From: Paenirhodobacter populi
Lineage (GTDB): Bacteria > Pseudomonadota > Alphaproteobacteria > Rhodobacterales > Rhodobacteraceae
Reading direction: 5' to 3'
NCBI RefSeq assembly: GCF_004022215.1
Contig: NZ_SAUZ01000010.1
Span: forward strand, 106,510 to 170,509
Length of the DNA: 64,000 nucleotides
The translations under genes and the position numbers were made by a program. The notes under the pieces are model-generated. The model saw only the letters and a list, made by a program, of their open reading frames with translations. It did not search any database and was not told the origin of the DNA. Positions 8,332 to 16,713 of this stretch are shown here, in pieces; within the stretch, counting starts at the first letter, position 1; each line of letters begins with the position of its first letter.

Positions 8332-9993
8332 TTAAATCCAAGGCCACGGATAGAGCGTGGGGTGAGCCTTCACCAATTTGAAGTTCTTGATGCGGAACGT
8401 GGCATCGACCTCACCGGCCGCGTTGGTGTTCAGGTCAATTCGCGAGGTGACGCTACGGCTGGCAGAGCCAACCCAGTTCGACTTGAGCGGCATCCCCGGA
8501 GTTAGCGCCCGGTGTGTCCATGCGACATTTGCGCGATCCGCCCGGGTCACAGTGTCCGTGTTATTAGCAGGATATTGCAGGGAAGCAGTCCCGGTTGAGC
8601 CCGTGCTGAGTTCCCGGGAAACGTGTCCGTTTCCGGCGAAGCGCAGGAAGGCGGTAGACCAGCGCGCACCCTTGCTCCCGGCGTCGATTGTAAGGTCGGC
8701 ATAGGTTCCCAGAACGTCCCCCTCGGATAGTGCATTGAGGATGGCGGTGTCGGTGATGATCGCCGGTGCAATATTGATGGTTGCTCCACCAACCATAGCG
8801 GGAACAGCTTCCCCCGTGCGCCCCGTTACATGCACGGCAAGTTCCGGCACGCCGCCGGACAAGTTCGTGGACAGCGCGATGGAGCATCCGTTGAACGCCT
8901 CCGGGATGGTCATGGTAAGACCAGTGGGAAGCTGCCCCGTGACAGTAGCGGTGCTGTTGTTGGTGATCGTGCCACCCGTGGTTTGGGTGATGAACGCCGG
9001 GACAATCGGAGTGTTCAGGTTCGGTGCCACATCGCCGAAGTCCGCGGGCATCAGCGGAGCCAGCTTCGTTGCCAGTGTCTGGGCAAGAACACGGCTCCCC
9101 AGAGTGTTCAGGTGCGTGTTGTCCTCGGAGTAGAGGGGATTGATGCCCGGCCCACCTGCGCTATCGGGATCGTTGGCCGGGTTGGCCAGCTCATTCCACA
9201 CGTCAACGTAGATGTAGCGAGGCCAGCGTTTCCGGCGTTCCTCCACATCTGCAAACCACGCCCGCCGCGCAACATGCGTCGGTGCCCCATTCTTGGGCAC
9301 GATGTAGGTCACCTGTTGGATGCCAGCGGCCTCATACAGGTCATAGATGGCGGTCATGTTGTCTATGGTGATGTTGATATCCGCCGAAGGACCATCGTTG
9401 CCCCCGCCGATGATGAACGCGAAGTCAGCACCGGAGGCAACCGCATCCGCGACTCGTTGCGGTGTGGCGCTAAGGATTTGAGCCGTGGTAGTTCCCCCGG
9501 TTCCTTCCCCAGATACTTGCCGGAGTTTCCACCCGAGTAAGTCATGCAGGGGCGCGGACCAGCCAGACACACTATGGTTGATACTACGCCCCACAGTCGC
9601 TGGCCTGTAGCCAGATTGCGTCATTTGGATTTGGCTGTCACCGTTGGTGGCGTAGCGCGGACCAGCAAGCATCACCTTGGCCGGTTCCACCGGCGCAGGT
9701 TCCTCGTTCGTGCTGGTGGCAATCGGCCATGTGCCAAGTCCGACGATACTCCCCGCCGTGGTATCGGTCGCAAAGACCTGCGCCGTCCGAACGGAAAGGA
9801 TCGTCCCGGATGCAATGTTCTTGAAGGTCGCGATCTGCCCGCTAATCGTCTTGAGTCTGACGTTGCCCGCGCTGCCAATCCAGAGACTATCAGCGGCATA
9901 TTCGAGCGCTTCCGTATCCGAGGGGGTGATGGGAACGGCATTCCGGGGAAATGCCATGTTCGGGGCGCGGTCGGCGAAAAGGTCGATGGTCAT
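8332..9993 (-). CDS. Head-spike-base domain fused to an SGNH/GDSL hydrolase
   Basis: The 553-residue protein appears to have three parts. Residues about 22-90 resemble the GTA head-spike base family (RCAP_rcc01079 type): A-x-S-L-W-I-G-S-A-G-N-V, T-F-K-N-I-A-S-G-T-I-L-x-V, then T-D-T-T-A-G-S-I-V. Residues about 105-320 form an SGNH hydrolase with block I G-D-S (Ser120), block III G-G-G-N-D (Asn199) and block V D-N-T-H (Asp291, His294), so the catalytic set is complete. The C-terminal 230 residues are beta-rich, as in phage fibres. A virion-surface esterase or deacetylase acting on host polysaccharide is the natural reading. It overlaps the upstream chaperone gene by 4 bases. The spike-base match is from memory of the family and needs a profile search. 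Confidence 0.7.
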   Translation of the reverse strand: MTIDLFADRAPNMAFPRNAVPITPSDTEALEYAADSLWIGSAGNVRLKTISGQIATFKNIASGTILSVRTAQVFATDTTAGSIVGLGTWPIATSTNEEPAPVEPAKVMLAGPRYATNGDSQIQMTQSGYRPATVGRSINHSVSGWSAPLHDLLGWKLRQVSGEGTGGTTTAQILSATPQRVADAVASGADFAFIIGGGNDGPSADINITIDNMTAIYDLYEAAGIQQVTYIVPKNGAPTHVARRAWFADVEERRKRWPRYIYVDVWNELANPANDPDSAGGPGINPLYSEDNTHLNTLGSRVLAQTLATKLAPLMPADFGDVAPNLNTPIVPAFITQTTGGTITNNSTATVTGQLPTGLTMTIPEAFNGCSIALSTNLSGGVPELAVHVTGRTGEAVPAMVGGATINIAPAIITDTAILNALSEGDVLGTYADLTIDAGSKGARWSTAFLRFAGNGHVSRELSTGSTGTASLQYPANNTDTVTRADRANVAWTHRALTPGMPLKSNWVGSASRSVTSRIDLNTNAAGEVDATFRIKNFKLVKAHPTLYPWPWI

Positions 9994-10580
9994 TGGTGTC
10001 TCGCTTTCAGGGCGTGAAGGGCGGCGCGGTCAAACTCGGGGTCCAGACCGGCGGCGATGTTCTCGGCGCGCTGCTTGGCGCTGGTGGTGGGCGGACGCTC
10101 GGCGTCCGGTGAAGCGGCAATCAGCCGGTCGCAATGGGCGTTCATCGCGGCTTCGATCTCTGCGAGGCTGGCGGTCCAGACCTCGGAAGGCGTCCAGCCA
10201 AGCCAGCCGGTCGCGCATCTGAACAAGTCCGCGTAGTAATCGCGCAGCGGGATCGCCTCGCCCGTCTGGGTGTCGTCGTTGTTCAGCAGGATCACTTGCA
10301 TGATCGCCAAACACGCGGCTTGTGCGTCGAGCATGAAGGGCAAGAGCGGTTGCGTTGATGCGTAGGTCAGCAGGCGCTCGGCCTCGGCCTTGTCGGTGCA
10401 GGCGCAGCGGATCACCGTCTTGATCGCGGTGAGGGAAAAGCGGCCGATCTGGTCATACAGACCCCCCATGCCGCCTTCCTGACTGTCGAGGGCAACCGCC
10501 GCCCGCAGGGATGCCCGCAGCGTCACGGCATGGGGGCCGTGGCGCAACAGGACTTCCGGTGCGGGCGTGATCGCGGGCAT
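9990..10580 (-). CDS. Tail assembly chaperone, GTA g10/g10.1-like in one frame
   Basis: The 196-residue protein begins like the GTA g10/TAC_11 family (H-G-P-H-A-V-T-L-R-A-S-L-R-A-A-V-A-L, then F-S-L-T-A-I-K-T-V-I). It ends with a g10.1-like chaperone segment, L-G-W-T-P-S-E-V-W-T-A-S-L-A-E-I-E-A-A-M, and a charged tail. In many siphoviruses these two parts are separate genes or are joined by a programmed frameshift; here they lie in one continuous frame. It follows the capsid gene by 3 bases and overlaps the spike/SGNH gene by 4. The call rests on pattern recognition only. Confidence 0.55.
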   Translation of the reverse strand: MPAITPAPEVLLRHGPHAVTLRASLRAAVALDSQEGGMGGLYDQIGRFSLTAIKTVIRCACTDKAEAERLLTYASTQPLLPFMLDAQAACLAIMQVILLNNDDTQTGEAIPLRDYYADLFRCATGWLGWTPSEVWTASLAEIEAAMNAHCDRLIAASPDAERPPTTSAKQRAENIAAGLDPEFDRAALHALKARHQ

Positions 10581-10583
10581 GGG

Positions 10584-12095
10584 TCAGACCGCCATTGCCA
10601 GCTTACGGAAGGCATCCGGGCGCACGACGCTTGCACCGACGCGACGGCGGGCATGGTAACGCATGAGGCCGTTGACGCGCACCGTGTAGGGGTCGGCCAG
10701 CACCGCGACATTCAGGCGGTCATAGATGCGATACCCACGTTTGAAATCCCCGAAGATGACCGGCGTGGCATCTGCCGCAATGTCGGGCATGTCCACGGCT
10801 TCCACGACAGGACGCCCGAGGATCGTTTCCGGCTGCCCGGCCTGATAGGACGGCTGCCAGAGGTAATTGCCGTGGCCGTCTTTCAGGGTGCGGATCGTGG
10901 CGAGGGTCTTGCCGTTCATCACCCATGTGCCGGTCGCGCGATAGGTGGCGGGCAGGGCATACATCAGCGAGATCAGCGCATCCGGCGAAAGTGCGGTCTT
11001 GCTACCGTTCGCCGTGGTGGCGATGTTCGCGTCCTTCATGAAGCCCGAGGGTTCCAGCGCGGTCGAGCCGTTCACAAAGGCGAGGCTTTCCTTCTGCCCG
11101 AAGTCCTCGGCCAGCGCGGTGGTGACTTCGGAAAGCACGTTGGCGCTGTCTTCGGCCAGTTGGAGCGACAGGTCCACATAGGTTGCCAGTTCCTTCACGG
11201 CGATTTCCGACTGATCAAACGTCGGCTGACTGCCGGTGCGCGGGGTGGTTTCGCCCACCCAGATGGCATTCGTGATGCCGGTGCGTTTGGGCAGGATGAT
11301 GTTCGCCGCGCCGGTGGAACGCACGTCCGAGATGGCGCGCACCGGCGAAAACTCCACCAGATTGCGGATAAACTCGTTGCTGACCTCATCCGGCATCAGG
11401 ATATGGTTCGAGGTGTCGGCGGCGGTGGTCAGGGCCTTCTTGTCGATTTCGCTGCCCGTCATCAGGTAGTTGACGAAAGCCTTCTGTTCGGCATCGCCCT
11501 GAACGACAGCAGGCGCGCCAAGGCGGTTGCCCTTGGCTTCCAGCTTGTCGAGGCGCTGCACAACGGCGTCGAAAGCCTTGGCGTCGATCTGGGGCGCATC
11601 ATTGGCCGGTGTCTGGGATGCTTCGTTTTCCATATGGGATTCCTTTTCGATGGATTTCAGGCTCACGACATGCGCGCCCGGATTGCAGGGTTGTTTGACG
11701 ATTGAGACCTCGCGTAGCGAAAGGGCGGTGATGTTCCGGCCCTTGGTGTGGCGCTGCGCGGCTTTGGTGACGAATGCGATGGACAGCCCGCCAAGATCGC
11801 CCTGGCGGATTTGATCTGCCACTTCGCGGGCGCGGGGCACGTCATGGATCAACAGCTTGCCCTTGACGTGCAGGCCTTCCGGCGTCTCGGTGATTTCGGA
11901 CCAGACACCGATAGTCTGGCCGCTGTCATGTTCCGCCAGCATCGGAAGCGACTGAGGCCGATCGAACGCGCCTTTCTCAATCACGTCACCTACAAGGTCC
12001 GTGGTGCCGAACGGCCAAGCCATGCCGGTGATCTCGCCCGTCTCGGCCACAGTCAGCGTGGCTTTGGTCTCGATTTGTTCCAGTGCTTCGGTCAT
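10584..12095 (-). CDS. Prohead protease fused to HK97-type major capsid protein
   Basis: A single 503-residue frame encodes both activities. Residues 1-150 are an HK97-type U35 prohead protease: His56 in A-E-H-D-S-G, Ser105 in G-L-S-I-A-F, and E-V-S-I-V-K-Q-P-C-N-P-G. Residues about 155-200 form a polar, helical delta-like scaffold, and 205-503 form the capsid fold (K-A-F-V-N-Y-L, then L-M-P-D-E-V and the C-terminal R-R-R-V-G-A-S-V-V). An in-frame ATG at 11633 (residue 155) has AAGGA seven bases upstream, so a stand-alone scaffold-capsid product could also be made. The gene overlaps the upstream chaperone by 4 bases. Capsid identity is firm; whether protease and capsid remain joined is open. 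Confidence 0.88.
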   Translation of the reverse strand: MTEALEQIETKATLTVAETGEITGMAWPFGTTDLVGDVIEKGAFDRPQSLPMLAEHDSGQTIGVWSEITETPEGLHVKGKLLIHDVPRAREVADQIRQGDLGGLSIAFVTKAAQRHTKGRNITALSLREVSIVKQPCNPGAHVVSLKSIEKESHMENEASQTPANDAPQIDAKAFDAVVQRLDKLEAKGNRLGAPAVVQGDAEQKAFVNYLMTGSEIDKKALTTAADTSNHILMPDEVSNEFIRNLVEFSPVRAISDVRSTGAANIILPKRTGITNAIWVGETTPRTGSQPTFDQSEIAVKELATYVDLSLQLAEDSANVLSEVTTALAEDFGQKESLAFVNGSTALEPSGFMKDANIATTANGSKTALSPDALISLMYALPATYRATGTWVMNGKTLATIRTLKDGHGNYLWQPSYQAGQPETILGRPVVEAVDMPDIAADATPVIFGDFKRGYRIYDRLNVAVLADPYTVRVNGLMRYHARRRVGASVVRPDAFRKLAMAV

Positions 12096-12421
12096 GCCGG
12101 TTGCTCCTGTTCATCCTGAACACCGACGCGGGCAATCAGAACGTCCAGCGCCAGCGGGAGGATTTCGGACACGGGGCGGTTGTGCGCGTAAGTGTCCACC
12201 ATGCGGGCGGCTTCCTCGGGGTGGGTGCCAGCGCCGATCAGGCCAAGCCGGATGATCTCCACCAGATCGGACAGGTGGAATTCATGGCGCATGACGCGAA
12301 AGGCGAGGGCACCGAAGCCGGTGCCGGTCAGGCGTTCCAGTTCCGCGATCATGGGATCGGTTAGGGTGAAGGCGTGTTCACCGTCACCGAAGAATGCGCG
12401 GTGGGTGATCTGGTCATTCAT
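12092..12421 (-). CDS. GTA-family tail assembly chaperone (TAC_11-like)
   Basis: This 109-residue protein fits the gene-transfer-agent g10 family: H-R-A-F-F-G-D-G-E-H-A-F-T-L-T, then E-L-E-R-L-T-G-T-G-F-G-A-L-A-F-R-V and L-S-D-L-V-E-I-I-R-L-G-L-I-G-A-G, followed by an acidic tail. Such chaperones coat the tape measure during tail assembly. The start at 12421 is preferred over a longer frame because it gives the family length and overlaps the portal stop by 8 bases. Finding a tail chaperone between portal and capsid is atypical, and a second chaperone-like gene lies at 9990-10580. Confidence 0.7.
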   Translation of the reverse strand: MNDQITHRAFFGDGEHAFTLTDPMIAELERLTGTGFGALAFRVMRHEFHLSDLVEIIRLGLIGAGTHPEEAARMVDTYAHNRPVSEILPLALDVLIARVGVQDEQEQPA

Positions 12422-13634
12422 CTTTGGGTTCCTCGGGTGCAGCCGGGGCAGGTGCACCGCCGGACGTGGTGGTGAAGGGATTGGCGAGTTCGTTGCCCTC
12501 GGGCAGGGGTGTGAGGTTCAGACCGGCCCGGACCTCGTTCGCGGTCATGGCACCCATGCCGCGATATTGAGAATAGGCGGTCGCACGGGCCGCAAACTCC
12601 ACCGACTGCATGTCATCGACAACAGCCTCGATATAAAAGGATGCGCGTTCCTCGGGCGTCAGCAGCACGCGGGTATAAGCTGCCTGCCAGCGGGCAATCC
12701 AAGGGCGCAGGGTGCCGGTCAGGAAGTCGCGGTGGCTCTGTTCAAAGTTCGACCATGTTCCGCGTGACAGTTCATAGAGAAGCGCAGGCGGCACGTTGAA
12801 GGCGCGGGCGATCTCGCGCACCTGTTCGCGCCGGACCTCGGAAAACTCGGCGTCGGCCAGCTTGAGGGCAACCTCTTTGAAGTCCATGCCCTCGTCGAGG
12901 ATAGCGGTCTTGCCCGCCTGATCGCCGCCGTGGTCGCGGAACCAACTGGCACTGATTTTTTTAAGAGCTTCCGGCGTCAATTTCTCAGGGTGCTTGATAA
13001 CGCCCGAGGGACGGCCACCATTGGCGAAGAACCCGGACAAGTGCTTCTCAGCAGCAAGACAAAGGCCAATCGCCTCACGCGCCAGCATGACAGGCGACAC
13101 ACCGCCCAGCGCCTGAATATGGAGAACATCGTGATAGGGGAGGGTCGCTTCGCCGCCATCCGAGAGCCGGATGGTATAGGACGGCTCACCGAAGTCATCG
13201 TAATCGACAGAGACGGCGGCGGGGTCCATCCGCAGCAGTTCAAGCGGCTTGCTGTCGCTGTTGCGGGTGACCTGCGCGTAGCCGTTGCCGGTCAACAGGG
13301 CGTCGGCGGTCAGTTGTTCGCGCAGGGCCTCGGCGCTAAGCCAGTCGTTCGACCAGTCATGGACAAGGCGATAGGCCGGATGATCCTTCGCGGCGTCTTT
13401 GTTCTCGGTGTAGGTCTTGAATGGCAGGGTGGCGATAGATTCCGAGATCAGGGAAACCGCGCGCTTGACTGCCGGAACACGCATCGCGCTGGCGGCGGTG
13501 ACAGAAACGCCAGAGGAAGCTGGCGTGATCCCGAACAACTCGAAAATCGCCGGATCGGTCAGCTTGACGCTTTTTTGTTCAATTTCGCCACGCCCTTTGT
13601 CGGGGGCGTGGCGAGACTTGGAAAACCAACCCAT
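12414..13634 (-). CDS. Phage portal protein, HK97 family
   Basis: The 406-residue portal forms the DNA-passage ring at one capsid vertex. Family features include an early M-R-V-P-A-V-K-R-A-V-S-L-I-S-E-S-I-A, then L-L-T-G-N-G-Y-A-Q-V, L-H-I-Q-A-L-G-G-V-S-P, and A-R-A-F-N-V-P-P-A-L-L near residue 270. The C-terminus is Pro/Ala/Glu-rich. The length is typical (380-430). The start at 13634 (M-G-W-F-S-K-S-R) is preferred to an in-frame ATG 21 bases upstream. It is the first structural gene of the right-hand phage block and lies only 78 bases downstream of the integrase stop, on the same strand. Confidence 0.88.
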   Translation of the reverse strand: MGWFSKSRHAPDKGRGEIEQKSVKLTDPAIFELFGITPASSGVSVTAASAMRVPAVKRAVSLISESIATLPFKTYTENKDAAKDHPAYRLVHDWSNDWLSAEALREQLTADALLTGNGYAQVTRNSDSKPLELLRMDPAAVSVDYDDFGEPSYTIRLSDGGEATLPYHDVLHIQALGGVSPVMLAREAIGLCLAAEKHLSGFFANGGRPSGVIKHPEKLTPEALKKISASWFRDHGGDQAGKTAILDEGMDFKEVALKLADAEFSEVRREQVREIARAFNVPPALLYELSRGTWSNFEQSHRDFLTGTLRPWIARWQAAYTRVLLTPEERASFYIEAVVDDMQSVEFAARATAYSQYRGMGAMTANEVRAGLNLTPLPEGNELANPFTTTSGGAPAPAAPEEPKDE

Positions 13635-13650
13635 CGGGCCACACTCGTTA

Positions 13651-13684
13651 ATCAACCATGGGTATTAATATGCCTACGGTTGAT
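13651..13684. promoter_or_regulatory. Inverted repeat between integrase and portal genes
   Basis: ATCAACC (13651-13657) and GGTTGAT (13678-13684) form a perfect 7-base inverted repeat around an AT-rich centre (GGTATTAATATGCC at 13661-13674), just upstream of the portal start. It could be an operator or the promoter region of the right-hand phage operon. No factor can be named. Confidence 0.35.
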
Positions 13685-13712
13685 CCGGGCGACAAGAGGG
13701 AATGTTATAGTG

Positions 13713-15512
13713 TTACATCTTCAAGTGATCCAAGTTCAGACCGGGGAAGGCTATCGCGTTAATGAGTTCGACACGCTGTTCGAGCATCCCTTGTGGCATC
13801 TGCCCATATCGGCCCGTCATTGATGCCTCGGTGTGCCCGAGGATGAAGCCGAATTGATTGTCGAGGTATCCGGCCCGGCGAAGGGCATCCGCAGCGCCAT
13901 GACGGAAGCTATAGAGCGACAGGCCGCGCCCCTCTTTCAGGCCGATGCGCGTCATGTAGCGCCCAAATTCCCGCGATACATCAGCCATCATCTGCCCGCG
14001 CTCGTTTCGTTTCGCACCGGGGAAGAGCGCGGAGCCGCCTTCTTTGATCCGGCGCGCATGATAGTCGATGAAGCCAAGGCGGATCAGTTCGGGATGAACA
14101 GGAACCACGCGCATCGACCCCTCAGTCTTTACCGATTTGCCTTCGGCGGTGTCGTCGCCCTCGGTGGTGATGTGCATGATCCAATGACCATGCTGTTGTC
14201 GAACATCGCTCACGGCAAGCTGGCCAATTTCACCCGGACGCGCGCCCGAGAACAGCATGATTAGAGGAACCCAATATCGGTGATCGCGGATCAGGACATT
14301 GCCCGGCTTCGCCACATTCCGCCATTCGTCGGCGCTCTTGCAGCCCGTGAACCACGGCGAGTTGAACAGGGTTGTCAGTTGGTCGGTGGTGAAGGGCAGC
14401 GTCGGGGTCTTTGTCTCTTTTTTCAACATCAGCCCTTCGGTCGGGTTTTTGTCGAGATATCCGTTGCTCACCGCCCACGACAGAAACGCGCCGAGGCTGG
14501 ATAGATAGCGGTTCACAGTCCGGTCGGCCAGCACGGGCTTGCCAACACCTTCATTCTCTTTGACGATCTGTCGAATGTTCATCCCGGCAAAGGCTTTCGT
14601 CTCCGTGGCCTTCACCGGATACTTCACCAAAAGCTGTTTCCATTCCCGAACCTCGGCCTTCGTGATCTTCGCGATAGGGAAGCTGGAACCAACAAGTTCG
14701 ACAAACGTCCCAATGTCGCGCCGGGATTGGTCAACGCGGTCCTTCGCGACGCCACGCGGGTTTTCACTGGCGAAGACTTCAAAGATTTCCATAAGCGTTT
14801 CGCCCGGCTTTGCCGTCTCTCTGCGAGGGCCGATAGCGGGCTTCACCAGAGGGTCGGCGGGCTGGCCGGTGAAGTCGCCCTTGTCGCGCTCAAGGGTGCG
14901 CTGTAGCGCCTCGATCTCGGAGCGCATCATGCGTCTGGCGAGACTGATCCAGTCGGGCGTTCTCGGCTCCACATAAACCCGATTTCGTTTGAGATATTCG
15001 TTTACCTCGTCCGCGATCAGGGCCGTTTCGCCTTTCGCCAGATGCTTGCGCATGTCGGTCAACTTTGCTTGTCGGGCGGTGGCGTCAACGCTGGCAGCGT
15101 CCTTGACCACCTGAACGTCAAGGGCAACGTCTAGCGCCGCCAGAGGGTCGCGCATGTCGACCCCCTCGGTTCTGACACGTTCCACGGCGGCTTCCGTCGC
15201 GGCCTCTATCTCAGTCTCGCCCGGCAGGTTTGCCCGCACGGCATCGTCATGGTCGAGTGCTGCCTCATAATGGTCCCATACGGCATGATCCCGGTCGGCG
15301 TCTGTCAGGACGCGACGGGCGCGCAGGTCGTCAAACTCACGCCGCCAATCCTCGATGACCGCGTTGAGCAAGCGCTTCGCCTCAGCCTCATCCTTCGTAT
15401 GAAGCGATCTTTTCAGGGTCGGCTTTTTCAGGATCGGAACAAGATCAAGAGGCACATCTATCCGCGCATAATAGGTGGCTCCACGCCGCCAGAGGTAAGA
15501 GATACGAGCCAT
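13713..15512 (-). CDS. int: Tyrosine recombinase (phage integrase)
   Basis: The 599-residue integrase should catalyse site-specific insertion and excision of the element. The N-terminus (Y-L-W-R-R-G-A-T-Y-Y-A-R) and long helical arm-binding region are followed by a SAM-like core-binding domain (about 225-365) and a catalytic domain. Visible catalytic residues are Arg in F-S-G-A-R-P-G-E, His/Arg in Y-S-F-R-H-G-A-A-D-A-L-R-R-A-G, His in I-L-G-H-T, and the Tyr nucleophile in G-R-Y-G. It is longer than lambda integrase because of the extended N-terminal part. It lies at the right edge of the phage genes and is transcribed inward; infA follows on the host side. No tRNA adjoins it. Confidence 0.92.
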   Translation of the reverse strand: MARISYLWRRGATYYARIDVPLDLVPILKKPTLKRSLHTKDEAEAKRLLNAVIEDWRREFDDLRARRVLTDADRDHAVWDHYEAALDHDDAVRANLPGETEIEAATEAAVERVRTEGVDMRDPLAALDVALDVQVVKDAASVDATARQAKLTDMRKHLAKGETALIADEVNEYLKRNRVYVEPRTPDWISLARRMMRSEIEALQRTLERDKGDFTGQPADPLVKPAIGPRRETAKPGETLMEIFEVFASENPRGVAKDRVDQSRRDIGTFVELVGSSFPIAKITKAEVREWKQLLVKYPVKATETKAFAGMNIRQIVKENEGVGKPVLADRTVNRYLSSLGAFLSWAVSNGYLDKNPTEGLMLKKETKTPTLPFTTDQLTTLFNSPWFTGCKSADEWRNVAKPGNVLIRDHRYWVPLIMLFSGARPGEIGQLAVSDVRQQHGHWIMHITTEGDDTAEGKSVKTEGSMRVVPVHPELIRLGFIDYHARRIKEGGSALFPGAKRNERGQMMADVSREFGRYMTRIGLKEGRGLSLYSFRHGAADALRRAGYLDNQFGFILGHTEASMTGRYGQMPQGMLEQRVELINAIAFPGLNLDHLKM

Positions 15513-15934
15513 AAAAGCGCCTCCTGAAACCCGGTGCCGGACCAGCCGTCCGGAACAGTCGTCCGGAACACTTTTAGGTCGGAAATGCCTTGATAGTCAA
15601 TTAGATGCGTGATTTTATGGGCTTAGAAAAAGTTGGATTAATGTCCTACCGCCCCAGCCAATCCCGTCTTTTGATCGTTCGGAACGCATCTGGCGTCCGT
15701 GCCGGAGCGGGGCCGATATCCTGCGCGGTCGTCGATGAGGAGCCGGTTCCGGGCGCCTGTCCGATATGCAGGAACGCCGCCGTCAGGCCTGCCAATACCG
15801 GCCCGGGGCGGCGACGGATCACGATTGCGCCGGAAAACCCCTGCGTAACTTGACATATCGCTTGAATTTTACCGCCCCGCAGCGCATATGAGCCGCGCCC
15901 GTGACTTTCTGCGGGTGCATATTCAGGAGTGACC
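15513..15934. other. Phage-host junction, no gene seen
   Basis: These 422 bases separate the integrase from infA and should contain the right attachment site and the promoters of both. The part near the integrase is AT-richer (15590-15650), and the part near infA has host-like composition. TTGACA at 15850-15855 may be an infA -35 element, but I cannot assign a matching -10. No tRNA is present, so the attachment core cannot be defined without the other junction. Confidence 0.4.
15547..15570. repeat. Two direct repeats upstream of the integrase
   Basis: CGTCCGGAACA occurs at 15547-15557 and again at 15560-15570, a 13-base period, about 35 bases upstream of the integrase start. Iterated sites like this often bind integrase arm domains or an excisionase; that role is inferred from position only. 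Confidence 0.35.
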
Positions 15935-16153
15935 ATGGCCAAGGAAGAAATGCTCGAATTCCCCGGCGTCGTGAAGGAACTCCTGCCGAATGCGACATTC
16001 CGGGTCGAGCTCGAGAACGGCCATGAGATCATCGCGCATATGGCAGGAAAGATGCGGAAGAACCGCATCCGCGTTCTGGCCGGCGACAAGGTGCAGGTGG
16101 AAATGAACACCTATGACCTGAGCAAGGGCCGCATCAACTATCGCTTCAAGTGA
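15935..16153 (+). CDS. infA: Translation initiation factor IF-1
   Basis: The 72-residue IF-1 binds the ribosomal A site during initiation. The sequence [13 protein letters not shown], then [12 protein letters not shown] and K-M-R-K-N-R-I-R, is a clear S1-fold IF-1 of exact family length. The start at 15935 is chosen over an in-frame upstream ATG because AGGAG lies directly in front and homologues begin M-A-K. The stop overlaps the maf start by 4 bases, opening the infA-maf-RNase-yacG operon common in Rhodobacterales. Confidence 0.97.
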   Translation: MAKEEMLEFPGVVKELLPNATFRVELENGHEIIAHMAGKMRKNRIRVLAGDKVQVEMNTYDLSKGRINYRFK

Positions 16154-16713
16154 AGCTGGTTCTGGGGTCCGCAAGCCCCCGGCGGCGGGAACTGATCGCG
16201 CAGCTGGGGTTGACGCCCGACGCGGTGCGGGCGCCCGACATCGACGAAACGCCGGTGAAGGGGGAGGTCGCGCGCGATTACGTGGCGCGGATGGCGCGGG
16301 AAAAGGCGTCCGTGCTGGACTGCGCGGCGGATGAGGTGGTCCTGTGCGCCGATACGACGGTGGCCTGCGGGCGCCGTATCCTCGGCAAGCCCGTCGATGA
16401 GAAGGAAGCGGCGGAATTCCTGTGGCTTCTGTCCGGGCGACGCCATCATGTGCTGACGGCGGTCGCGGTGCGCACGGCATCCGGCCTGCGCGAAAGACTG
16501 GTCGATACGATCGTGAAATTCCGTCCCCTGTCGAACGAAGAGGTCAACGCCTACCTCGCCTCGCGCGAGTGGGAGGGCAAGGCCGGCGGCTATGCGATTC
16601 AGGGCCGGGCCGGGGCGTTCATCCCGTGGATACAGGGTTCCTTCACCGGGGTCGTCGGCCTGCCGCTGGCGGAAACCGCGGTGCTGTTGCGCGCGGCGGG
16701 GGTTTCGGCATGA
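16150..16713 (+). CDS. maf: Maf-family nucleotide pyrophosphatase
   Basis: The 187-residue enzyme hydrolyses non-canonical nucleoside triphosphates (dTTP/UTP or m7GTP types). Family hallmarks are [11 protein letters not shown] at the N-terminus, D-E-T-P near residue 36, [16 protein letters not shown], and a C-terminal [10 protein letters not shown]. It overlaps infA and the RNase gene by 4 bases each. The start is GTG in the overlap GTGA. The substrate subclass cannot be settled from motifs alone. Confidence 0.93.
   Translation: MKLVLGSASPRRRELIAQLGLTPDAVRAPDIDETPVKGEVARDYVARMAREKASVLDCAADEVVLCADTTVACGRRILGKPVDEKEAAEFLWLLSGRRHHVLTAVAVRTASGLRERLVDTIVKFRPLSNEEVNAYLASREWEGKAGGYAIQGRAGAFIPWIQGSFTGVVGLPLAETAVLLRAAGVSA

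Noticed and set aside
1..15512. A bona fide gene transfer agent cluster
   Set aside because: Some parts resemble GTA genes, but the gene order differs, a tyrosine integrase is present, and several GTA tail and lysis genes are not seen.
15646..16110. Minus-strand frame across the infA upstream region
   Set aside because: It overlaps the conserved infA gene and has no plausible ribosome site; the region is better explained as junction and promoter DNA.
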